The translations under genes and the position numbers were made by a program. From Paracoccus sp. MBLB3053 (GTDB lineage Bacteria > Pseudomonadota > Alphaproteobacteria > Rhodobacterales > Rhodobacteraceae), in NCBI RefSeq assembly GCF_031822435.1, contig NZ_JAVQLW010000005.1, positions 104,501 to 168,500 on the forward strand: DNA of 64,000 nucleotides. The letters run 5' to 3'. Position 1 is the stretch's first letter. Each line of letters starts with the position of its first letter. The notes beneath the pieces were generated by a model. That model saw only the letters and a list, made by a program, of their open reading frames with translations, was not told the origin of the DNA and made no database searches. This document shows, piece after piece, positions 26,002 to 35,264 of the stretch.

Positions 26002-26651
26002 GGTGTCCTCCCCAGGAGATGGTCGACGAGCACCCCCGGCGTCTTGACCGCATCGGGCGGGATCGTCCCGACCGGCACGATATGCTCGGCTTCGGCGATC
26101 ACGGTGGTCGCGGCCAGCGCCATGATCGGGTTGAAGTTATGCGCCGTCAGCATATAGGCGAGATTTCCCGCGTAATCGGCGTGATGGCAGGAGAGCAGCG
26201 CGAAATCGCCCCTGATCGGGCGTTCCAGAAGGAAGCGCTTGCCGTCGACCTCGACCACCTGCTTGCCGTCTTCGACGGGGGTTCCGAGCCCTGTTGCGGT
26301 CAAGACCCCGCCAAGGCCGTAGCCCGCCGCGCGGATGCGTTCGACGAGAGTGCCCTGCGGGACCAGTTCGATCTCCATCTCGCCCGCGATCATCATGCGC
26401 TGTGCAAGCGGGTTCAGGCCGATATGTGACACCACCGCGCGGCGCACCTGGCCCGAGGCCACCAGCCGCCCGATGCCCTTTTCCGGCGTGGCGAGATCGT
26501 TGCAGACAATGGTGAGATCGCCCGGGCCGCGTGCGCGGATCGCCTCGATGAGCCGGTGCGGAGAGCCGACGCCCATGAAGCCCCCGACCAGCAGGACCGA
26601 GCCCGGTTCGATCATCTCGGCGGCGGCCTCCGGCCGGATCGCCGTCTTCAC
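25998..26651 (-). CDS. 3-oxoacid/acetate CoA-transferase subunit A
   Basis: 217 residues. SVLLVGGFMGVGSPHRLIEAI and LTIVCNDLATPEKGIGRLV are the usual CoA-binding and A-subunit signatures, and VSHIGLNPLAQRMMIAGEMEIELVPQGTL follows. First gene of the operon scoA-scoB-pta-ackA-fabI, transcribed from about 26.7 kb downward. It is close to AtoD/ScoA type subunits; substrate range is open. Confidence 0.9.
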   Translation of the reverse strand: MKTAIRPEAAAEMIEPGSVLLVGGFMGVGSPHRLIEAIRARGPGDLTIVCNDLATPEKGIGRLVASGQVRRAVVSHIGLNPLAQRMMIAGEMEIELVPQGTLVERIRAAGYGLGGVLTATGLGTPVEDGKQVVEVDGKRFLLERPIRGDFALLSCHHADYAGNLAYMLTAHNFNPIMALAATTVIAEAEHIVPVGTIPPDAVKTPGVLVDHLLGRTP

Positions 26652-27083
26652 GCGGTCGTCCCTGCCGGGATCGCGCCGCGTGGGTGCAAGGCGCCAGCGG
26701 ATCGTGCGGCCCGGGCCAACGCGTTCCGGGCGTGGGCATCCAAGGTCACAGACGCGGCGTCAGGATGGGGTTGCGATAGCATGTGTCGCTCCAGGACGGG
26801 GCAAGGTCGAAGCTGCATGTCGTCACCGACCAGCGCCCTGCGGGTCGGTCCTGGTCTGGAGGCAGACTAGATCGCTCGGGCGCGTCACATCCAGCCCCTT
26901 TGGTCGTTCCGAACCGGAAAAATCCCCTTGGGTGACGTAGATCTGCCGTCAATTGTGGCAAGGCGGTGGCTCTTTAACCTTCCCTTGACGCGACCGGGTT
27001 GGCTAGGGTGAGAATGAAAAGACCGGCCATGGGACCGTGCGGACCTGGGGCAGGGCGCCAATTTCCGTCGAGAGAACAGAAAC
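26652..27083. other. Divergent promoter region
   Basis: About 430 bp between the CoA-transferase operon (minus) and the SH3b-protein gene (plus). It should contain both promoters. It holds a more AT-rich patch near 26940-27020, but I could not identify an operator or a pho box with confidence. Confidence 0.4.
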
Positions 27084-28076
27084 ATGCGACTTTTCCAACT
27101 GCCGGTCCTGATGCTGATGGCACTGGCGCCGACGGCCCTTGCGGCGCAACCGATCGACGAATCGCGGATCTCGTTTCCGGCGGGTGCTACGGGCACCACG
27201 TTAAAGGGCAGGATCGCGGGCGAACAGATCACCGATTACCTGCTGAATGCCCGGGCGGGGCAGAGCATGACGATCGACTTTGCCCCGTCCAATGCCTCTG
27301 GCTATTTCAACCTGATGATCGGCAATGATCCGGCCGCGATCCATGTCGGCTCGACATCCGGCAACCATTACAAGGGTGTCCTGCCGAAGGATGGGGATTA
27401 CCGGATCAGGGTCTACCTGATGCGAAATGCCGCCCGGCGCGGGGAAGCGGCGGATTTCACCCTGAAGGTCGCGATCGGGGCCGCAGCCTCTGCAACCGAG
27501 GCCGCCCCCGCCCCCGATCCGGCAGGGGGCGATTTCGCTGACGGCTTGTCCGGCGGGCCGGACTGGTGGCAGGTGACGGGCGTCGCGGCCCACGATACGC
27601 TGAACGTGCGCGCGGGGCCCGGCACTTCGAACGGGGTGATCGGCAAGCTTGCGAATGGCGATCGGGTTCGCAATCGCGGATGCAGCATGAATGGCGAAAC
27701 CCGGTGGTGCCATGTCGAGATGCCCGGCGATCAGCCGCTGTCGGGCTGGGTCGCAGGCCGCTATCTGGCCGAGGCGGGCGCACCCGCCGCTGCGCCCGGG
27801 CCCGAGGCGCATGGCAGCATTCCCTGTGCCCTCGCTTCCGGCCAGCCGATGGGCAGCTGTTCGTTTCGGGCGTCGCGCGGGACGGGCGGAACCGCGAGCA
27901 TATGGATTGCCCTGCCGGGGGGTGGCGAACGCTATCTGGATTTTCGCGAAGGGCGGCTGGTTGGAAGCGATCCCGGCACAACCGTCAGCCACATGCGGGA
28001 AGCCGACCTCAACATGATCCTGGTGGATGGGCATGAGCGTTACGAGATCCCCGATGCCGTCCTTTACGGCGGCTGA
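27084..28076 (+). CDS. Exported protein with bacterial SH3 domain
   Basis: 330 residues. A signal peptide ends near PTALA-AQP. Residues 25-130 form a beta-rich domain of the kind often placed before SH3b modules (AGATGTTLKGRIAGEQITDYLLNARAGQSMTIDF). After a Pro/Ala linker an SH3b domain follows at about 165-230 (DTLNVRAGPGTSNGVIGKLANGDRVRNRGC ... GWVAGRYLA). A C-terminal domain with paired Cys residues (SIPCALASGQPMGSCSF) ends the protein. SH3b domains commonly bind peptidoglycan or other envelope ligands; no enzyme motif is visible. Confidence 0.75.
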   Translation: MRLFQLPVLMLMALAPTALAAQPIDESRISFPAGATGTTLKGRIAGEQITDYLLNARAGQSMTIDFAPSNASGYFNLMIGNDPAAIHVGSTSGNHYKGVLPKDGDYRIRVYLMRNAARRGEAADFTLKVAIGAAASATEAAPAPDPAGGDFADGLSGGPDWWQVTGVAAHDTLNVRAGPGTSNGVIGKLANGDRVRNRGCSMNGETRWCHVEMPGDQPLSGWVAGRYLAEAGAPAAAPGPEAHGSIPCALASGQPMGSCSFRASRGTGGTASIWIALPGGGERYLDFREGRLVGSDPGTTVSHMREADLNMILVDGHERYEIPDAVLYGG

Positions 28077-28136
28077 GCCAGGATCGCTCTGCGCTGCAGA
28101 TCGCCTCGTCGCGCGTTCGACAGCTTTGGAGGCTCC

Positions 28137-30209
28137 ATGATCAGATCACGGCTGATCCTTTCGACCGTTCTTTGCACGCATCTTGCCGGAGAGACGCTGG
28201 CCGATCCCGCATCCTTGCCCCCTATCGGCCCTGACGAGCTGGCCTTTTCGGTTCGGAACATGGACCCGAGCGCCGATCCGGCAGAGGATTTCCTGCGATA
28301 CAGCTCTGGTGGCTGGCTCGATCGGGTCGCGCGCCCTGCACAATTGCCGAGCTACGGGATCTTTTCGATCATGGTCGAGCGGCTGACAAGGCAGGTTGCC
28401 GGGGTGGCGGAAAAGGCGGGGCGCGAGGCTCAGGCGGCACCGAAAGGCTCGCCCACCCAGCTTGTGGGGGATTTCTACAACGCCTTCATGGATGTCGAGG
28501 CGATCGACGATGCGGGGATCGAGCCGATCCGGTCCATGCTTGACGAGGTCGCCGCAGCCGGATCGGTCGGGGATCTCGTGCGGATCGCCGCCGAACAGGC
28601 CGCGGCGGCCGGTCCGGCATTGCTGGCCATGATCGGGCCGGCGCCCGATCCGGCGGACAATTCGCGACATGCGATGTTCGTGGTCGGCCAGTCCTTCGGC
28701 CTCGACCGGAATTTTCTCGAGATTTTGCGCCTGAATGCCGATAGCCCGCCCAAGACGGCCTATCGCGCCTATATCCGGAACCTGCTTGTCGCGGCAGGCT
28801 ATGACGCGCCGGAGGCCGAGCGGATCGCCGATGTGTCGCTGAAGATCGAGACCGCGCTTTATGCCCATTTTCTGACGCCAGCCGAAGCGAAGATCCCCGC
28901 GAACCGATACGGCACGCTTTCCTATGCCGAAGCCAAGGCGCAGGTGCCGGATTTCGATCTTGACCTCTATCTCGATACCATCGGTTTCTCGAGGCCCGAG
29001 ACGCTTTACATGTACGAGCCCCGGGCCCTGGCCGGGCTTGCCGAACTTTTGCGGACGGTGCCGCTGGAGGATCTCAAGGATTACTATTCGTTCCGCCTGA
29101 TCCATGAGTTCGCCCCGTTCCTGACGAGCGCGCTGCGCGAGCCCGGGCTTGACCTGCAGGAGGCGCTTGTGGGCGCGCGGAACGACCGGCCCAGGGCCGA
29201 ACGGCTTTATCAGCTCTTCATCGAGAAGCTGGGGCATCCGGTCAGCCAGCTTTATGTCGAGCAATACTATTCGGACGCGACCAAGGCCGAGGTGCTCGAC
29301 ATGATCGAGCGGACCAAGGCGGTCTTCCGGCGCCGCATCACCGAAAGCGAATGGCTGACCGCGCCGACGATGCAGGAGGCGCTGCACAAGATCGACAACT
29401 TCTATCACAAGGTCGGCTACCCGGATGAATGGATCGACTTCGGCAGCGTCGACATCGTGCCCGACGACCCGGTCGCGAACATCATCGCCCTTGGGCGTTT
29501 CGACATGTCGCGTGAGCTTGAGAAGCTGCGTCATCCGCCGAAACACGACGAGTTCAACGACCGCTCGACGCTGCCCATCGCCATGAATGCGGCCTATTCG
29601 CCGATGATCAACGGCTTCGAGGTGACTGCCGCGATCACGCAGGCCCCGGTCTTCGCGGCAAGCGACGACGCGCCCCTCAAATTCTGCCGGATCGGTGCCG
29701 TGATCGGTCACGAGATGACGCATGGGTTCGACTTCTCGGGCCGGCATTTCGACGCGGTCGGGAATTTGCGGAACTGGTGGACGCCCGAAGACAACGCGGC
29801 CTTCCTAGTCGAGGCACAGAAGCTGATCGACCAGGCCGAGGCCTTCGAGGTGCTGCCGGGCCTTCACATGAACGGCCTGCTGAGCGTCGGCGAGAACGTG
29901 GCCGATGTGGGGGGCATCACCCTGGGCCACGAGGCGCTGATGGTCTATCTGGAGGAACATCCCGAAGAGAATGTCGAGATCGACGGGCTGACACCGGAGC
30001 AGCGCTGCTTCATCGGCTGGTCCCAGTTCTGGACCATGAAGGCGACGGACCCGTATCTTCGGGCCATCGTGGCGAATGATGGGCATGCCCCCGATTTCTA
30101 CCGCTCGGTCGCCGCGCTCCAGCATGTCGATGCGTTTTACGATGCCTTCGACATCCGCGCGGGCGATCCGATGTGGTTGCCGCCCGAAAAACGCGCTCGG
30201 GCCTGGTGA
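28137..30209 (+). CDS. M13 family (neprilysin-like) zinc metallopeptidase
   Basis: 690 residues with a signal peptide. The zinc site is complete: HEMTH (residues 525-529) and ENVAD with the third ligand Glu586 and Asp590. NAAYSPMINGFEV matches the substrate-backbone-binding NAFY-type motif with altered residues. The length fits PepO/PepW-type M13 enzymes, which cleave small peptides in the periplasm. GGAGG lies before the ATG at 28137. It follows the SH3b gene by 60 bp on the same strand. Confidence 0.9.
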   Translation: MIRSRLILSTVLCTHLAGETLADPASLPPIGPDELAFSVRNMDPSADPAEDFLRYSSGGWLDRVARPAQLPSYGIFSIMVERLTRQVAGVAEKAGREAQAAPKGSPTQLVGDFYNAFMDVEAIDDAGIEPIRSMLDEVAAAGSVGDLVRIAAEQAAAAGPALLAMIGPAPDPADNSRHAMFVVGQSFGLDRNFLEILRLNADSPPKTAYRAYIRNLLVAAGYDAPEAERIADVSLKIETALYAHFLTPAEAKIPANRYGTLSYAEAKAQVPDFDLDLYLDTIGFSRPETLYMYEPRALAGLAELLRTVPLEDLKDYYSFRLIHEFAPFLTSALREPGLDLQEALVGARNDRPRAERLYQLFIEKLGHPVSQLYVEQYYSDATKAEVLDMIERTKAVFRRRITESEWLTAPTMQEALHKIDNFYHKVGYPDEWIDFGSVDIVPDDPVANIIALGRFDMSRELEKLRHPPKHDEFNDRSTLPIAMNAAYSPMINGFEVTAAITQAPVFAASDDAPLKFCRIGAVIGHEMTHGFDFSGRHFDAVGNLRNWWTPEDNAAFLVEAQKLIDQAEAFEVLPGLHMNGLLSVGENVADVGGITLGHEALMVYLEEHPEENVEIDGLTPEQRCFIGWSQFWTMKATDPYLRAIVANDGHAPDFYRSVAALQHVDAFYDAFDIRAGDPMWLPPEKRARAW

Positions 30210-30236
30210 CGCCCTTGGCCCGGGCAAGCGCGGTTG

Positions 30237-31076
30237 TCAGGCAGCTGTTGTGCCCGTAGCCCGGCGCTGCTGCAGGATACGCCGCGTGAACGCGACGAGG
30301 AACACGGCGGTCAGGATCAGGATGATCGTCGGCGCCGGTGCGCTGTCGAGAAAGAAGCTGGCATAGACCCCGGCCAGCATCGAACCCATGCAGATCACGA
30401 CCGACAGCCCCAGCATCCTGCCGAAGCTGCGGGTCAGCAGAAAGGCGATGGCGCCGGGCGCAATGAGCAATCCGACGGCCAGGATCAGCCCGGTTGAGGT
30501 CATCGTGGCGACAATGGTCAACGAAAGCACCGTCAGCAGCCCGTAATGCAGCATTGCCACCGGCAGGCCCGACGCGCGCGCCTGCGCGGGATCGAAGGCA
30601 TGCAGCATGAGATCCTTCCATTTCAGCAGCAGAACGGCCGAAACCGGAATCGCGATCCAGAGCGCCGTCTTCAGATCATTCGCGCCGACCCCAAGCATGT
30701 TGCCGAACAGGATATGGTCCAGATGCACGTCGGAGGTGATCGACGTGTAGATGACGATGCCAAGGCCGAACATGCCCGAAAAGACCACGCCCATCACCGT
30801 GTCCTGCTTTACCCGGCTGTTTTCGGACAGGTATCCGGTTGCAAGCGCGGTGACCATTCCGGCTGCGAAGGCGCCGATGATGAGGGGAAAGCCCGCGATA
30901 TAGGCGATCACGACGCCGGGCAGCACGGCATGGCTGACCGCATCGCCCATCAGGGCCCAGCCCTTGAGCACAAGAAAGCAGGACAGAAGCGCGGTCGGCA
31001 CCGAGACGATGGCGACGATCAGGAAGGCCTTCTGCATGAACGGAAACTGGAAAGGCATCAGAAGCTGTTCGATCAT
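30237..31076 (-). CDS. sitD: Manganese/iron ABC transporter permease SitD
   Basis: 279 residues with about eight to nine membrane helices, ABC-3 family (ZnuB/SitC/SitD type). The LKGWALMGDAVSHAVLPGVVIAY block is the family hallmark. It overlaps sitC by 4 bp (ATGA) and is the last gene of sitABCD. The two homologous permeases suggest a heterodimer. Confidence 0.9.
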   Translation of the reverse strand: MIEQLLMPFQFPFMQKAFLIVAIVSVPTALLSCFLVLKGWALMGDAVSHAVLPGVVIAYIAGFPLIIGAFAAGMVTALATGYLSENSRVKQDTVMGVVFSGMFGLGIVIYTSITSDVHLDHILFGNMLGVGANDLKTALWIAIPVSAVLLLKWKDLMLHAFDPAQARASGLPVAMLHYGLLTVLSLTIVATMTSTGLILAVGLLIAPGAIAFLLTRSFGRMLGLSVVICMGSMLAGVYASFFLDSAPAPTIILILTAVFLVAFTRRILQQRRATGTTAA

Positions 31077-31939
31077 GGCGCCACCTCCTCGGCGGCAAGG
31101 GCTGCGCGTGCCTTGGCACGGGCAGCCAGCAGCCCGTGTTTCGGCGCCCAGATGAAGGTCGCAAGGAAGATCAGCGTTTGCAGAACGACGATGATCCCGC
31201 CTGTGGCACCGTCGAGGAAATAGGACAGGTAGGCACCAAGAAAGCTGGTCACGGTGCCGATCGCCACCGACAGCGCGATGAGCCGGGGAAAGCGGTCACA
31301 GAGCAGATAGGCCGTGGCCCCCGGCGTCACCACCATGGCGATGACAAGAAAGGCGCCGACGGTCTGCATCGCCGCGACCACGCAGGCCGAGAGCAGGACA
31401 AAGAACATCGCCTTCAAGAAAGACGGCCGCAGACCGATCGAGCGGGCATGGCTTTCGTCGAAGAACACGACCATCAGATCCTTCCACTTCGCCAGAAGGA
31501 TCGCGAGCGTCACGAAGCCGATAAGGGCAAGTTGCAGCGTATCCTCGGGCGTGATCGCAAGGATATTGCCCATCGTGATCGTCTGGACCGAGACGGCCAT
31601 CGGATTGATCGAGACCATGAAAAGTCCGAGCCCGAAGAACGATGTGAAGATCAGCCCGATCACGACATCGACCTTGAGCCCCGAGCGGTCCGACAGGAAC
31701 AGCATGGCCGCAGCGGCGAGTCCCCCGGACAGGAAGGCGCCAAGCGCGAAGGGCAGGCCCAGCATGTAGGCCCCGGCCACGCCCGGCACGACCGAATGGG
31801 ACAGCGCGTCGCCGATCAGCGACCAGCCCTTGAGCATCAGGTAGCTGGAAAGAAACGCGCAGACCCCGCCGACCAGGGCCGAGACCCACATGGCATTCGT
31901 CATGTAGCCATATGTGAACGGCTCGAGAAGGATGTTCAC
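31073..31939 (-). CDS. sitC: Manganese/iron ABC transporter permease SitC
   Basis: 288 residues, ABC-3 family permease with [23 protein letters not shown] and a similar helix pattern to SitD. It overlaps sitB and sitD by 4 bp each. The C-terminal tail is rich in Ala, Lys and Glu and probably cytoplasmic. Confidence 0.9.
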   Translation of the reverse strand: MNILLEPFTYGYMTNAMWVSALVGGVCAFLSSYLMLKGWSLIGDALSHSVVPGVAGAYMLGLPFALGAFLSGGLAAAAMLFLSDRSGLKVDVVIGLIFTSFFGLGLFMVSINPMAVSVQTITMGNILAITPEDTLQLALIGFVTLAILLAKWKDLMVVFFDESHARSIGLRPSFLKAMFFVLLSACVVAAMQTVGAFLVIAMVVTPGATAYLLCDRFPRLIALSVAIGTVTSFLGAYLSYFLDGATGGIIVVLQTLIFLATFIWAPKHGLLAARAKARAALAAEEVAP

Positions 31940-32859
31940 TTGTCTTTCTCCCCGCCTTCGGTCTTGTCCCCGGCCAATGTCTGCGTCCGGTCCCCGTAAT
32001 GGACGAGGGGCCGTTCATCGTCGGAGAAGATCGTGACCTGGCGCGCATCCGGATCGTCGTGCAGAGCCTTGCCACCAAGCGTGAAGTGACGCAGGACGCC
32101 GCCGAAGGCTGCTTCGAGGTTCTGGCGGGTGAAGGTGGTTTCGGTCGGACCGTAGCCGAGCACGGTTCCCTTGATCAGAACCACGCGGTCGCAGAATTCG
32201 GGAACCGAGCCCAGGTTATGGGTCGAGACCAGCATGACGCGGCCTTCCTGCCGCAATTCGCGCAAGAGCGCGATGATCTGTTCTTCCGTCTGCACGTCGA
32301 CGCCGGTGAAGGGCTCGTCAAGCAGGATGACCTTGCCGTCCTGCGCCAATGCGCGGGCCAGGAAGACGCGCTTCTTCTGCCCGCCGGACAGTTCGCCGAT
32401 CTGGCGGTGGCGAAATTCCTGCATGTTGACGCGCCGCAGGGCCACATCGACGGCGTCCCGATCTGCCTGGGACGGACGGCGCAGGAAACCCATATGGCCG
32501 TAGCGCCCCATCATCACCACGTCCTCGACCAGAACGGGGAAGGACCAGTCCACCTCTTCGGCCTGCGGCACATAGGCCACGAGGTTCTTTTTCACCGCCT
32601 CCTTTACGGTCATGCCGAGAAGCCGGATTTCGCCCTTGGCAACGGGAACGAATCCCATGATCGCCTTGAAAAGAGTGGATTTCCCGGCGCCGTTCACGCC
32701 CACCAGCGCAGTCACCGTGCCGCGCGGGATCTCGAAACTGGCATTTTTCAGGGCGGTATGGCCGTTGCGATAGGTCGCCGTCACGTCGCGCGCGATGATC
32801 CCGCCCGATTCCGACCGGCTTTCGCTTGTTCGCATTGCACCGTCTTCAACGCGCATCAT
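31936..32859 (-). CDS. sitB: Manganese/iron ABC transporter ATPase SitB
   Basis: About 307 residues. Walker A is GVNGAGKST, the signature LSGGQKKRV, Walker [13 protein letters not shown], and the H-loop VSTHNLG. The C-terminal 60 residues after FGGVLRHF are an extension often seen in SitB. The start is uncertain: candidate ATGs lie at 32916, 32859, 32856 and 32835, none with a strong ribosome binding site. It follows sitA by about 90 bp. Confidence 0.88.
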   Translation of the reverse strand: MMRVEDGAMRTSESRSESGGIIARDVTATYRNGHTALKNASFEIPRGTVTALVGVNGAGKSTLFKAIMGFVPVAKGEIRLLGMTVKEAVKKNLVAYVPQAEEVDWSFPVLVEDVVMMGRYGHMGFLRRPSQADRDAVDVALRRVNMQEFRHRQIGELSGGQKKRVFLARALAQDGKVILLDEPFTGVDVQTEEQIIALLRELRQEGRVMLVSTHNLGSVPEFCDRVVLIKGTVLGYGPTETTFTRQNLEAAFGGVLRHFTLGGKALHDDPDARQVTIFSDDERPLVHYGDRTQTLAGDKTEGGEKDK

Positions 32860-32952
32860 CTTTGCTTTCTGCCGGAACGGGACGGCGGCCCTGTCGGATA
32901 GGAACCTGCTGCGCATGGCTGCGCGGCGGCTAGTCTAGCGGATATCTCGTCC

Positions 32953-33855
32953 TCAGTTAATGTGGGCGGTCAATCCCTTTGCGACCGTTTCCGAAGTCAC
33001 CCGCAACAGATCGAGATAAGTCGGAACCGGACCGTCGGGTTCGGAAAGGCTGTCGACGTAAAGCACTCCACCATATTCCGCGCCGGTTTCGCGCGCGACC
33101 TGCTTGGCCGGGGCCGTGTTGACCGTGCTTTCGCAAAAGACCACGGGAATTTCGTTTTCCCGGACACCGTCGATCACGCCGCGCACCTGTTGCGGGGTGC
33201 CCATCTGGTCAGAGTTCATCGGCCAGAGGTAAAGCTCCTTCAGGCCAAGGTCGCGGGCAAGATAGGAAAAGGCGCCCTCGCAGGTCACAAGCCAGCGCTG
33301 AGCCTCGGGGACCTCGCCGATTTCTGCCCTTAGAGGTTCCAGAACCGCGCGAAGCTGATCCTTGTAGGCGGCTGCGTTGCTGGCATAGGTTTCGGCATTT
33401 TCGGGATCGTGTTCGGCGAATGATCCGGCGATATTGTCGATATAGATCAAGGCATTCTCAAGGCCCATCCAGGCATGCGGATTGGGCTTGCCCTCATAGG
33501 CGCCCGCGGCGATCGGGATCGGCCGGATGCCATCGGTCAGCGTGGCCGAGGGGATATCCCCCAGATTGGCGAGGAATTTCTCGAACCAGAGTTCGAGGTT
33601 CATGCCGTTCCAAAGGATCAGGTCGGCATCCTGCGCCCTGACGATATCCTGCGGCGTGGGTTCATAGCCATGGATTTCGGCCCCAGGCTTGGTGATCGAG
33701 ACGACTTCTGCCTTGTCGCCCGCGACATGGCTCGCCATTTCCGCAAGGACGGTAAAGGTGGTCACGACCTTCATCTTGTCATCCGCCAGGGCCGAGCCCG
33801 TCATCAGCGCGGTTGCTGCCAGTGCGCCAAGCAACTGGGCCATCGTCGAAGGCAT
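32953..33855 (-). CDS. sitA: Manganese/iron-binding periplasmic protein SitA
   Basis: 300 residues from the ATG at 33855 (AGGAAA upstream), with a signal peptide ending at GSALA-DDK. It belongs to the cluster A-I metal-binding proteins: TFTVLAEMASHVAGDKAEVVSI, the ligand-type His in GAEIHGYEP, HAWMGLENA, and Glu/Asp ligands near CESTVN and YVDSLSEPDGP. It delivers Mn(II), possibly Fe(II), to SitBCD. First gene of the operon, preceded by a Fur/Mur-like box. Confidence 0.9.
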   Translation of the reverse strand: MPSTMAQLLGALAATALMTGSALADDKMKVVTTFTVLAEMASHVAGDKAEVVSITKPGAEIHGYEPTPQDIVRAQDADLILWNGMNLELWFEKFLANLGDIPSATLTDGIRPIPIAAGAYEGKPNPHAWMGLENALIYIDNIAGSFAEHDPENAETYASNAAAYKDQLRAVLEPLRAEIGEVPEAQRWLVTCEGAFSYLARDLGLKELYLWPMNSDQMGTPQQVRGVIDGVRENEIPVVFCESTVNTAPAKQVARETGAEYGGVLYVDSLSEPDGPVPTYLDLLRVTSETVAKGLTAHIN

Positions 33856-33953
33856 GGAATTTCCTTTCCGGTTCAGGGCGGGCACGGGCGCGGGCCGCGA
33901 GGTCGCCAGATGCAAGCCAGTTGCAGATAGGAATATCGAACTCCAAGCAGTTT

Positions 33954-33974
33954 GCAAGTGAAAATCATTCTCAT
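33954..33974. promoter_or_regulatory. Fur/Mur-like box upstream of sitA
   Basis: GAAAATCATTCTC (33960-33972) matches the core of the Fur-type box GATAATCATTATC at most positions and lies about 90 bp before sitA in an AT-rich stretch. In alphaproteobacteria the Fur homologue Mur represses sitABCD in response to manganese, so this is the likely operator. Confidence 0.6.
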
Positions 33975-34068
33975 CTGATTTGCGGAATGCCACGGTCCGA
34001 ATGTCGACGCGATGAGGGTCGCGTCGATCCGTGTTCAAGCCATTCGGCAATCGGCGAAGATCGTTCCG

Positions 34069-34494
34069 TCAGTCCCGGGGACGGCGGCTTTCATCCACGA
34101 TCCCGGCAAAACGGTCGGCGGCGCGTTTGGGCAGGTCATCGGGAAACGAGATCTCTGCCTGCTCTCCCACCTCGATCAGCATGACCATGCCCATCGCGAA
34201 ATGCGGCGAACATTTGATGCCGTAGATGCCGGGCCGATCAAGGGTGACCTCGAAACTCTCGTTGATCTTCGATCTGAAGGGCTCGGCCCCGGCGGGGATC
34301 ATGCCTTCGATCGTTGCGGCATTATGGCTGGGCTGGGTCGGATGGAAGCGCACCGTGTCGCCGGGCGAGATATGCAGATAGGCAGGCTCATAGACCATCG
34401 GGCCTGTTTCGCCTCGATTGAGCATATGCACGTCATGGGTCTCGGCAAGGGCGGGGCTGGCCAGCAGCATCAGCGTCAGAAGCGGGGATTTCAT
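34069..34494 (-). CDS. paz: Pseudoazurin (type I blue copper protein)
   Basis: 141 residues. A 17-residue signal peptide (cleaved after ASPALA) leaves a mature protein in which His57, Cys95, His98 and Met103 of the precursor fall at 40, 78, 81 and 86, the copper ligands of characterised pseudoazurins. Pseudoazurin carries electrons in the periplasm, for example to nitrite or nitrous oxide reductase. Its ATG overlaps the stop of the B12 ABC ATPase gene by 4 bp (ATGA), so it sits as the last coupled gene of a cobalamin-riboswitch operon, an unusual place. No denitrification gene is in the window. Confidence 0.92.
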   Translation of the reverse strand: MKSPLLTLMLLASPALAETHDVHMLNRGETGPMVYEPAYLHISPGDTVRFHPTQPSHNAATIEGMIPAGAEPFRSKINESFEVTLDRPGIYGIKCSPHFAMGMVMLIEVGEQAEISFPDDLPKRAADRFAGIVDESRRPRD

Positions 34495-35264
34495 GGATCT
34501 GTCTCCAGGCAATGGAAGCGCAGGACCTGCATGTTGTCCCGCGGGTCGGTGAGCGTGGTCGCGCCGACGCGAAAGATCGCGCGCAGCAGTTCGGGCGTCA
34601 GGATCTGAGGCGGCGGGCCGCAGGCGACCAGGCGCCCCTGAGCCATCACCCCCAGCCGGTCGCATCCCATCGCCTGGTTGAGATCATGAAGGGCGATCAC
34701 CACGGTCAGCGGCAGTTCGGCCACCAGTCGCAGCAGCGCAAGCTGGTGATGGATGTCCAGATGGTTCGTGGGTTCGTCGAGCAGCAGGACCTGCGGTCGC
34801 TGCGCAAGCGCGCGCGCGATCTGCAGCCTTTGCCTTTCGCCGCCGGACAGGGTGGACCAGCATCGTTCTGCCATGTGCTCCATCCCGACGGCGCGCAGGG
34901 CCTGCGCAACGATGGCGGCGTCCCTTTCCCCGAAAGGTGCAAGCGCCGAAAGCCAGGGCGTGCGTCCCAGTTCGACGACCTGCCGCGCGCTGAGTGTCTC
35001 TGACGTCTCGGCCTGCTGTTCGACCATGGCGAGGCGGCGGGCGACTTCGCGCCGTGACAGGCCCCGCTGTGGCTGGCCGTCAAGCGTGACGCGGCCCTCG
35101 GCACGACGCTCGATCCCCGCCAGCAATCGCAGAAGCGTCGACTTGCCCGATCCGTTCGGACCGATCAGGCCGAAGGTCTCGCCCGGGGCGATATCCAGAT
35201 CGACCCCGTCAACGATGGCGCGGCCTTGCGCGTGAAAGGACAGGTGGGTGGCCGTGATCCTCAT
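34491..35264 (-). CDS. btuD: Corrinoid-type ABC transporter ATPase (BtuD/FecE family)
   Basis: 257 residues. Walker A GPNGSGKST, signature LSGGERQRLQ, Walker B VLLLDEPTNHLD and H-loop ALHDLNQA are complete. The FecE/BtuD subfamily serves siderophore, haem and B12 import; the riboswitch upstream of the operon points to a corrinoid. It overlaps the permease gene and the pseudoazurin gene by 4 bp each. Confidence 0.88.
   Translation of the reverse strand: MRITATHLSFHAQGRAIVDGVDLDIAPGETFGLIGPNGSGKSTLLRLLAGIERRAEGRVTLDGQPQRGLSRREVARRLAMVEQQAETSETLSARQVVELGRTPWLSALAPFGERDAAIVAQALRAVGMEHMAERCWSTLSGGERQRLQIARALAQRPQVLLLDEPTNHLDIHHQLALLRLVAELPLTVVIALHDLNQAMGCDRLGVMAQGRLVACGPPPQILTPELLRAIFRVGATTLTDPRDNMQVLRFHCLETDP

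Noticed and set aside
24367..26157. 596-codon plus-strand open frame over pta and CoA-transferase genes
   Set aside because: Opposite-strand shadow; the minus-strand genes have conserved motifs and coupled starts.
28146..29747. 533-codon open frame opposite the M13 peptidase
   Set aside because: The plus strand carries the full zinc site and family length; the opposite frame has no motif.
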